This document shows, piece by piece, positions 1 to 5,092 of a DNA stretch of 6,907 nt. A model generated the notes under the pieces. It did no database searches. It saw only the letters and a list, made by a program, of their open reading frames with translations, and had not been told where the DNA came from. Positions within the stretch are counted from its first letter, which is position 1. Each line of letters starts with the position of its first letter. The DNA comes from Myxococcales bacterium (GTDB lineage: Bacteria; Myxococcota_A; UBA9160; JALSIO01). The position numbers and the translations under genes were made by a program. The DNA lies in contig JALSIO010000015.1 of the NCBI GenBank assembly GCA_026989995.1, positions 1 to 6,907 of the forward strand, read 5' to 3'.

Positions 1-396
1 CCCCTCTCCGACGCGGGCATCGTCGTGGACATGATCGTGCAGAACCTCTCCCAGGACGGCAGCACCGACATCACCTTCACGGTGTCGCGCGCGGACTACG
101 GGCGGGCCCTCGATCTCTCGCGGGAGACGGCGGTGGAGATCGGCGCCGGGGCCGTGGAGGGCGACCCGGGCATTGCCAAGGTCTCGGTGGTGGGCCTCGG
201 CATGAAGGATCACGCGGGGGTGGCGAGCCGCATGTTCCAGGTGCTCGCGGAGGAGGGGATCAACATCCAGGTGATCTCCACCAGCGAGATCAAGATCTCC
301 GTCGTGGTCGACGAGAAGTACACCGAGCTCGCGGTCCGGGCCCTCCACCAGGCCTTCCTGGAGGCCGGCGCCGCGGAGCCGGCGCCCGAGTCCTGA
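1..396 (+). CDS. lysC: Aspartate kinase, C-terminal (ACT-domain) part, 5'-truncated by the window edge
   Basis: Aspartokinase phosphorylates L-aspartate, the first step toward lysine, threonine, methionine and diaminopimelate; it is cytosolic. The frame is open from base 1 (Pro-Leu-Ser-Asp-Ala-Gly) to TGA at 394-396, giving 131 residues of the C-terminus. What is visible is the regulatory region: the end of the first ACT repeat, with VDMIVQN and STDITFTV, then a second ACT repeat, with KVSVVGLGM, AGVASRMFQVL, GINIQVISTSEIKISVVV and a terminal helix. The VISTSEIKISVVV stretch is the family's conserved effector-binding and dimerisation segment. The kinase domain lies upstream, outside the window. 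The ACT arrangement fits the roughly 400-residue monofunctional LysC type. No homoserine dehydrogenase domain follows, because the protein stops soon after the ACT helix. The next gene starts 8 nt downstream, so the two are probably co-transcribed. The gene is cut only by the window, not broken. Confidence 0.95.
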   Translation, partial: PLSDAGIVVDMIVQNLSQDGSTDITFTVSRADYGRALDLSRETAVEIGAGAVEGDPGIAKVSVVGLGMKDHAGVASRMFQVLAEEGINIQVISTSEIKISVVVDEKYTELAVRALHQAFLEAGAAEPAPES

Positions 397-398
397 GG
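395..398 (+). promoter_or_regulatory. Ribosome binding site for the GTG start at 405
   Basis: GAGG overlaps the lysC stop codon and sits 6 nt before GTG 405. It supports that start for the HhH gene and suggests coupling to lysC. A competing in-frame GTG at 453 has its own GGGAGG (442-447), so this site alone does not settle the start. Confidence 0.5.
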
Positions 399-404
399 CT
401 CCGC

Positions 405-848
405 GTGCCGGCGGCCGGCCCGGATCGCCGCGATCCGGCGCGGGAGGGGGCGGTGGGCGCGGTGCTGCTCGCCGGCCTGCTGCTCGCCGCGGCCGCACCC
501 CCCATGGCCCCACCCGTCGACGACTGTCCCCGGCCGGCGCGGGTGTCCGGCAGGCGGGAGCAGATCCGCTGCGAGGGCGGCGGGGGACCTCCGGAGGGGG
601 CGGTCCGACTTCTCTACGGGCTCCGTCTCGACGCGGCCCGGGCCGCCGTCTCCGACCTCGAAGCCCTGCCGGGCATCGGGCCCGCGCGGGCCGCCGCGCT
701 CGCCCGCGCGCGTGAGCGGGCGCCGCTTTGCGGGCCGGCCGACCTCCTGCGGGTGCCGGGCATCGGGCCGGTCACGGTTCGGCGTCTCGCCCCGCGGCTG
801 CGCTTCACCGACCCCCGCTGTGTCCGCGGCCCGGGGGAGGGCCGGTGA
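405..848 (+). CDS. Small exported/membrane-anchored protein with tandem helix-hairpin-helix motifs (ComEA-like)
   Basis: The predicted protein has 147 residues. A charged N-terminus (DRRDPAR) is followed by a hydrophobic segment at about 16-33, which reads as a signal peptide or membrane anchor. A Pro/Gly-rich linker leads to two helix-hairpin-helix motifs, LPGIGPARAAAL (about 88-99) and VPGIGPVTVRRL (about 117-128). PGIG hairpins bind the DNA backbone non-specifically, and the topology resembles ComEA, the envelope DNA receptor of competence. The motif before the first hairpin is RLDAARA rather than the usual ComEA INxA. Four cysteines (41, 56, 109, 139) lie in the presumed extracytoplasmic part and could form disulfides. 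The start is uncertain: GTG 405 keeps the positive n-region, while in-frame GTG 453 has a strong GGGAGG 5 nt upstream and would leave a 131-residue product. The stop overlaps the next start (GTGA). No other com genes are visible, so a role in DNA uptake is only a family-level guess. Confidence 0.8.
   Translation: MPAAGPDRRDPAREGAVGAVLLAGLLLAAAAPPMAPPVDDCPRPARVSGRREQIRCEGGGGPPEGAVRLLYGLRLDAARAAVSDLEALPGIGPARAAALARARERAPLCGPADLLRVPGIGPVTVRRLAPRLRFTDPRCVRGPGEGR
667..769 (+). repeat. Pair of 16-nt direct repeats encoding the two PGIGP hairpins
   Basis: TGCCGGGCATCGGGCC occurs identically at 667-682 and 754-769. The copies are 87 nt (29 codons) apart in the same frame. They encode the Leu/Val-Pro-Gly-Ile-Gly-Pro core of the two helix-hairpin-helix motifs. 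The identity is best explained by domain duplication plus strong codon bias, not by a mobile or regulatory repeat. Confidence 0.8.
833..840 (+). promoter_or_regulatory. Shine-Dalgarno site that fixes the yihY-family start
   Basis: GGGGGAGG lies 4 nt before GTG 845, inside the end of the HhH gene. It supports the overlapping GTG as the real start over more upstream in-frame starts such as the one at 728. Confidence 0.65.
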
Positions 849-2182
849 GGGAGCTCGTCGGTCGCGTGCGGCTCTTCCTCACCCGCGACCTCTGGCGGAC
901 CGAGGCCCCGCCGCGCTCGCTCGCGCGGGTGGGGCTCGGGCTGCTGCGCCTTGCGGCCATGGTGGCCCAGGGCTTCGTCCGCCACCGGCTCCTGCTGCGC
1001 GCGAGCGCGCTCTCCTATGTGGCGATGCTCTCGGTGGTGCCCCTTCTCGCCGTGGCCCTCGGCGTGGCCGAGGCCCTCGGCGTCGGCCTGCGGGAGCGGG
1101 TTGCGCCGCTGATCGTCTCCCAGATCGCTGCGGGCGCGCCCCAGGCGGCGGAGACCATCCTCGGGCTGCTCGACTCGGTGAACTTCGCGAGCCTCGGCAC
1201 GGTGGGGGCCGTCTTCCTGCTCATTACGACCGTGCTCGCGGTGGGCAACGTCGAGCAGGCCCTCGGCGACATCTGGGGCGTGGAGCAGCCGCGTCCCTTC
1301 GCCCGGCGCTTCGCGGACTACCTGGCGGTGATCGTGGTGGCACCGCTCCTGCTCGGCGTGGCGGTGGTGGCCGGGACCGGCCTCGAGAGCCAGGCGATCG
1401 TGCGGTGGCTGCTGCGGATCCCGGGCATGGAGGAGCTCTACCACGTCGGGCTGCGCCAGCTCCCGACCGTCTTCCTCTGGGGCGGCTTCTCCTTCCTCTA
1501 CTGGTTCATGCCCAACACCGCGGTGCGTGCGCGCTCCGCCATTCTCGGCGGCTTCGTCGCGGCCGTGCTCTTCACCCTCGCGCAGCGGGCCTACGTGGGG
1601 GGCAGCCTCGGGGTGGCCCGCGCCCACGCCGTCTTCGGTTCGCTGGCCCAGCTCCCCCTCCTGCTGACCTGGCTCTACGTCTCGGCCGCCATCATGCTCT
1701 TCGGCGCCGAGGTGGCCTACGCCTACCAGCACCTGCGGCTGTACCGGCGGGACATGCTGGCCGGCGGCGAGGTCCGCCCCGCGGAGCTCGAGGCCCTCGG
1801 CCTGGCGGTGGCCGCCGTGGTGGGCCGTCGGTTCCGGGACGGCGGGCCGCCGCCGGACGTCGAGGAGCTCGCGGATCTGCTCGACGCGCCGCCGCGCGCC
1901 GTCCGGCACGTGGTGACGAAGCTCGTCGGGGCCGGCATCCTGGCCTACCGGGGGGCGGCCCGCGAGGGCGCGCTCCAGCTCGGGCGGGCCGCCGAACGCG
2001 TGGGGACCGGGGAGCTGCTCGACGTCCTGCGCGGCCGGCCGCCCGAAGGGCTCGCGGCGCGCCCGGCCGGCAAGGTGGTGCTGGCGCTGCTCGACCAGAT
2101 GGATGCGGCCCGGGACGAGGCCCTGCGAGGCCGGAGCCTGGGGGATCTCGTGGCCGCGCTTCCCGATGAGGAGACCGGGTGA
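845..2182 (+). CDS. YihY/BrkB (UPF0761) family inner-membrane protein with C-terminal winged-helix-like domain
   Basis: The protein has 445 residues from GTG 845, which overlaps the preceding stop (GTGA) and follows a strong GGGGGAGG. The YihY core spans about 30-300. It contains RASALSYVAMLSVVPLLAV (52-70), hydrophobic segments near 58-80, 115-137, 158-180, 206-222, 232-250 and 268-293, the PNTAVRARSAILGG segment (223-236) and FGSLAQLPLLLTWLYVS (264-280). These are hallmarks of the family once misassigned as RNase BN; its biochemical role is still unsettled. After the last membrane segment, residues about 314-395 look like a soluble winged-helix fold, with PDVEELADLLDAPPRAVRHV as helix-turn-helix and VGAGILAYRG as wing. 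This extension occurs in the longer members of the family; short ones are about 290 residues. It probably lies in the cytoplasm, where it could bind nucleic acid or a protein; that is inference. The stop overlaps the desulfurase start. Confidence 0.9.
   Translation: MRELVGRVRLFLTRDLWRTEAPPRSLARVGLGLLRLAAMVAQGFVRHRLLLRASALSYVAMLSVVPLLAVALGVAEALGVGLRERVAPLIVSQIAAGAPQAAETILGLLDSVNFASLGTVGAVFLLITTVLAVGNVEQALGDIWGVEQPRPFARRFADYLAVIVVAPLLLGVAVVAGTGLESQAIVRWLLRIPGMEELYHVGLRQLPTVFLWGGFSFLYWFMPNTAVRARSAILGGFVAAVLFTLAQRAYVGGSLGVARAHAVFGSLAQLPLLLTWLYVSAAIMLFGAEVAYAYQHLRLYRRDMLAGGEVRPAELEALGLAVAAVVGRRFRDGGPPPDVEELADLLDAPPRAVRHVVTKLVGAGILAYRGAAREGALQLGRAAERVGTGELLDVLRGRPPEGLAARPAGKVVLALLDQMDAARDEALRGRSLGDLVAALPDEETG
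2168..2173 (+). promoter_or_regulatory. Shine-Dalgarno site for the cysteine desulfurase
   Basis: GAGGAG lies 5 nt before GTG 2179 and is embedded in the last codons of the YihY-family gene. It supports the GTGA-overlap start, after which the protein begins directly with the family's N-terminal YLDHNATTP. Confidence 0.65.
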
Positions 2183-3324
2183 GGATCTATCTCGACCACA
2201 ATGCCACCACCCCCGTTCGCCCGGAGGTGGCCGAGGCGATGGAGCGGGTGCTCCGGGAGGTCTACGGCAACCCGAGCAGCGTCCACGCCGAGGGGGCTCG
2301 GGCCCGCCGGGAGCTCTGGGAGGCGCGGGAGCGGTGCGCGGCGCTGGTCGGTGTCCATCCGGAGGAGGTGATCTTCACCGCCGGTGCCACGGAGGCCAAC
2401 AACCTCGCCCTCTTCGGGACGGCGGGACTTCGCGATCGCCAGGGACGCCACCTCGTGTCCACCCGCACCGAACACCCCTCGGTCGAGGCTCCCCTCGCCC
2501 GGCTCGAGCAGCTCGGCTTTCGGGTGACGCGACTGGCCGTGGACCGCCGGGGGCTGCTGGATCCGGCGGAGCTCGAGGCCGTGCTCGGCCCCGAGACGGC
2601 CCTGGTGTCGATCCTCTGGGCCAACAACGAGACCGGGGTGATCCAGCCCATGGAGATCCTGGCAGAGCGGGTGCACGCCCGCGGGATTCCGCTTCACGTG
2701 GACGCGACCCAGGCCCTCGGAAAGATCCCGGTGGATCTCGGACGGGTTCCGGCGGACCTGCTCTCCGCTTCCGGCCACAAGCTCGGCGGCCCCAAGGGCG
2801 TGGGAATGCTGGTCCGACGGCGGGGGCTGCCCCTCGAGCCGTTCGTGCGCGGCGGCGGCCAGGAGGGGGGGCTCCGGGGCGGCACCGAGAACGTGCCGGG
2901 AGCCGTGGGCTTCGGGGTGGCCTGCGAGCTCGCCCTCCGGGAGCTCGAGGCGCGGCAGCGCCGCTACGCCGCGCTCCGCGACCGCCTGTTCGAGGGACTC
3001 CGGGCGGCCATCGCCGACCTGCGCTGGAACGGTGGGCCGGGTCCCGTCCTCCCCAACACGCTGAACGCGTGCTTCCCCGGGGCCTCGGGGGAGTTCCTGC
3101 TTCAGGCACTCGATCTCGAGGGGGTGTCGGTCTCCGCCGGTGCCGCCTGCCACTCCGGCTCGGTGGAGCCCTCGGGGGTGCTGCTCGCCATGGGGCTCAC
3201 CCCGGAGGAAGCCGGGGCCTCGCTGCGGCTGTCCGTGGGCCACGGGGTGGACGAGGCCCAGATCGACCGGGTGGTGGAGATCCTGCCCCGGCTCGTGGCC
3301 AGGGCCCGGGAGCTCGCGGCATGA
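2179..3324 (+). CDS. Cysteine desulfurase, NifS/IscS family (PLP-dependent)
   Basis: This cytosolic enzyme converts L-cysteine to alanine, leaving a persulfide on its active-site Cys for transfer to sulfur acceptors. At 381 residues it is full length for the family. Visible motifs in order are YLDHNATTPVRPEV at the N-terminus, YGNPSSVH, FTAGATEANNLAL, the PLP-stacking His99 in TEHPSV, NNETGVIQP, Asp175 and Gln178 in HVDATQALGK, the Schiff-base Lys201 in SASGHKLGGPKG, GGGQEGGLRGGTEN, and catalytic Cys324 in SAGAACHSGSVEPS. It lacks the C-terminal tail that IscS uses to dock IscU, ending soon after LVARAREL. Its ATGA overlap with mnmA suggests a dedicated sulfur donor for tRNA thiolation, as for YrvO-MnmA in Bacillus; that partnership is inferred from context. 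No iscU, nifU or sufE-like gene is present here. It could still be the cell's general desulfurase, and the NifS versus IscS label is not decidable from this window. Confidence 0.96.
   Translation: MRIYLDHNATTPVRPEVAEAMERVLREVYGNPSSVHAEGARARRELWEARERCAALVGVHPEEVIFTAGATEANNLALFGTAGLRDRQGRHLVSTRTEHPSVEAPLARLEQLGFRVTRLAVDRRGLLDPAELEAVLGPETALVSILWANNETGVIQPMEILAERVHARGIPLHVDATQALGKIPVDLGRVPADLLSASGHKLGGPKGVGMLVRRRGLPLEPFVRGGGQEGGLRGGTENVPGAVGFGVACELALRELEARQRRYAALRDRLFEGLRAAIADLRWNGGPGPVLPNTLNACFPGASGEFLLQALDLEGVSVSAGAACHSGSVEPSGVLLAMGLTPEEAGASLRLSVGHGVDEAQIDRVVEILPRLVARARELAA
3308..3312 (+). promoter_or_regulatory. Shine-Dalgarno site for mnmA
   Basis: GGGAG lies 8 nt before ATG 3321 inside the 3' end of the desulfurase gene. 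Together with the ATGA overlap it supports ATG 3321 as the mnmA start. Confidence 0.6.
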
Positions 3325-4394
3325 GTGCGCGGTCCCGGGTCGTGGTGGCGATGTCCGGCGGCGTGGACTCCTCGGTGGCCGCGGCGCTGCTCGTCGAGCA
3401 GGGCTTCGACGTGGTGGGCGTCACGCTGAATCTCGCCGGGGGCGGGTCGCGCTGCTGCGGCATCCGGGACGTGGAGGACGCGAGGAAGGTGGCCTGGCGC
3501 CTGCGCATTCCCTTCTACGTGGTCAATCTCGCCGACGCCTTTCGCCGGGAGGTGATGGAACCCTTCGCGGAGAGCTACCTCTCCGGCCGCACTCCCATCC
3601 CCTGCGTGACCTGCAATCGGCGCTTCAAGTTCGACCACCTCATGCGCCGGGCGGTCGCGTTCGGTGCGGAGGCCGTGGCCACCGGCCACTACGCCCGCAT
3701 CGAGGCGGATCCGGCCGGAGGGCCTCTCCGGCTCCGCCGGGGCGTCGATCCGCGCAAGGACCAGTCCTACTTCCTCTTCGACCTCGGGCAGGAGGATCTC
3801 CGGCGCATCCGCTTCCCGGTGGGCTCGCTCCGGAAGGACGAGGTGCGGGAGCGGGCGCGGAAGCTCGGCCTCGCGACCGCCGACAAGCCGGAGAGCCAGG
3901 AGATCTGCTTCGTGGGGTCCGAGGGGGTGGCGGGGGCGGTGGAACGCCTCGCGCGGCGCCCGCTCCCCGGGCAGGGGGAGATCGTGGACCTCGACGGTCG
4001 GGTGCTCGGCCATCACCGCGGCATCCACCACTTCACCGTGGGGCAGCGCCGGGGCCTCGGGCTCTCCGGGCCCGCTCGCCGGTACGTGGTGCGCATCGAC
4101 GCCGCCGCCAATCGCGTGGTGGTGGGCGGTCCGGAGGACCTGCGGGCGCGGGGGGCCGAGCTCACGGGGGTGCGTTTCGTGGCCGGGGAGCCCCCGTCCG
4201 GGGAATCCGGGCTCGAGGCGCGCATCCGGTACCGGCACCCCGGGGTCCCGGCGCGGGTCGAGGTCCTCGGCGAGGGGGCCGCGCGGCTCTGGTTCGAGCG
4301 GCCGGAGGCCGCGGTCACACCCGGGCAGGCCGCGGTGCTCTACCGGGGCGACGAAGTGGTGGGCGGCGGCTTCATCCGGGCCGCGATCGCGTGA
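3321..4394 (+). CDS. mnmA: tRNA-specific 2-thiouridylase MnmA
   Basis: MnmA makes 2-thiouridine at wobble position 34 of tRNA-Lys, -Glu and -Gln, activating U34 with ATP and inserting sulfur delivered as persulfide. The 357-residue protein starts at ATG 3321. The PP-loop SGGVDSS is at 12-18. The first catalytic Cys is Cys98 in PCVTCNRRFKF and the second is Cys196 in KPESQEICFVG. ATGHYARI and RKDQSYFLFDL lie between them. IHHFTVGQRRGLG (235-247) marks the central domain, and the C-terminal barrel ends with the family pattern TPGQAAVLYRGDEVVGGGFI. Two features differ from E. coli MnmA: Cys95 makes a CxxC with Cys98 where E. coli has DxxC, and Cys45-Cys46 form an adjacent pair in the segment after the first strand. 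The gene overlaps the desulfurase upstream (ATGA) and rnc downstream (GTGA). The assignment is firm; the meaning of the extra cysteines is open. Confidence 0.97.
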   Translation: MSARSRVVVAMSGGVDSSVAAALLVEQGFDVVGVTLNLAGGGSRCCGIRDVEDARKVAWRLRIPFYVVNLADAFRREVMEPFAESYLSGRTPIPCVTCNRRFKFDHLMRRAVAFGAEAVATGHYARIEADPAGGPLRLRRGVDPRKDQSYFLFDLGQEDLRRIRFPVGSLRKDEVRERARKLGLATADKPESQEICFVGSEGVAGAVERLARRPLPGQGEIVDLDGRVLGHHRGIHHFTVGQRRGLGLSGPARRYVVRIDAAANRVVVGGPEDLRARGAELTGVRFVAGEPPSGESGLEARIRYRHPGVPARVEVLGEGAARLWFERPEAAVTPGQAAVLYRGDEVVGGGFIRAAIA

Positions 4395-5092
4395 GCCGCG
4401 AGGATCTCCGGGAGCTCGAGGAGCGGCTCGGCCACCGGTTCCGGGACGGGGGCCTCCTCGAGCGGGCGCTCGTCCACGCCTCGCACGCCCACGAGAACCC
4501 GGAGGTCCCCTCCAACGAGCGTCTCGAGTTCCTCGGCGACGCCGTGCTCGACCTCGTGATCGGGCACCGGCTGTTCCGTGCCCACCCGGAGTGGAGCGAG
4601 GGAGAGCTCACCCGGGCGCGCTCGGCCATGGTCCGGACCGACTCGCTGGCCGCCCGCGCCCGCGAGCTCGGCCTCGGGCCCTTTCTGCGCCTCTCCCGCT
4701 CGGAGGCCCGAAGCGGCGGGGCGGAGAAGACTTCGATCCTCGCCGGGGCCCTCGAGGCGGTGCTCGGGGCCCTCTACCTCGACGCGGGGTTGCCCGCGGT
4801 CGAGCAGCTCGTGGATCGCGTGTTCCCGCCCGCGCCGGTGGACCCGAGCTCGGGGCGCGTGGCCCGGGATCCGAAGACGGCGTTCCAGGAGTGGGCCCAC
4901 GCCGAACGCCGGACGACGCCGCACTACGAGGTGGTGGACGACAGCGGTCTCGAGGAGGACGAGGCTCGCTTCCTGGTCGAGGTCCGGGTGGGGGAGCAGA
5001 TCTTCGGTCGCGGCCGCGGGCGGACCAAGCGCGCCGCAGAGCGCCGGGCGGCGGAGTCCGCCCTCGAGCGGGTCGGCGGCCATGGGGCCTGA
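4391..5092 (+). CDS. rnc: Ribonuclease III
   Basis: RNase III cleaves double-stranded RNA, releasing 16S and 23S rRNA precursors and processing some mRNAs; it acts in the cytosol as a homodimer. The 233-residue product is of usual length. The start GTG 4391 overlaps the mnmA stop (GTGA); no strong Shine-Dalgarno is visible, so translation probably depends on coupling. The endonuclease domain is about 4-145 and carries the signature NERLEFLGDAVLDLV (42-56), with Glu46 and Asp50 as metal ligands, and then EKTSILAGALEAVLGALYLD, with Glu122 as the catalytic Glu. The dsRNA-binding domain is about 160-228, beginning DPKTAFQEW and ending RTKRAAERRAAESALE. One oddity is Gly119 (codon 4745-4747) at the position where E. 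coli has metal-binding Asp114. Other catalytic residues are intact, so the enzyme may be active. Its neighbour era overlaps by 11 nt, the classic rnc-era order. Confidence 0.97.
   Translation: MSREDLRELEERLGHRFRDGGLLERALVHASHAHENPEVPSNERLEFLGDAVLDLVIGHRLFRAHPEWSEGELTRARSAMVRTDSLAARARELGLGPFLRLSRSEARSGGAEKTSILAGALEAVLGALYLDAGLPAVEQLVDRVFPPAPVDPSSGRVARDPKTAFQEWAHAERRTTPHYEVVDDSGLEEDEARFLVEVRVGEQIFGRGRGRTKRAAERRAAESALERVGGHGA

Noticed and set aside
728..844. A more upstream in-frame start for the YihY-family protein at 728
   Set aside because: It would overlap the HhH gene by about 120 nt and add a Pro/Gly/Arg-rich leader. GTG 845 has a strong Shine-Dalgarno site and the same 4-nt overlap seen at the other junctions.
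614..1909. Long minus-strand ORF (431 codons) opposite the HhH and YihY-family genes
   Set aside because: It is rich in His/Arg/Gly/Pro with no domain pattern and is antisense to a well-supported membrane protein. Such open frames are expected opposite high-GC coding DNA.
712..2169. Plus-strand alternative-frame ORF of 485 codons over the YihY-family gene
   Set aside because: It is an Ala/Arg/Gly/Pro-rich out-of-frame translation with no motifs. The overlapping frame from 845 encodes a clear family protein.
2103..3320. N-terminal extension of mnmA, upstream open frame from 2103
   Set aside because: The extension is a shadow of the desulfurase gene. ATG 3321 has a Shine-Dalgarno site and directly precedes the PP-loop.
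1945..4238. Minus-strand ORFs opposite the desulfurase and mnmA
   Set aside because: The translations are compositionally biased (His/Pro/Glu/Arg) with no motifs. They mirror the codon structure of the confirmed plus-strand genes.
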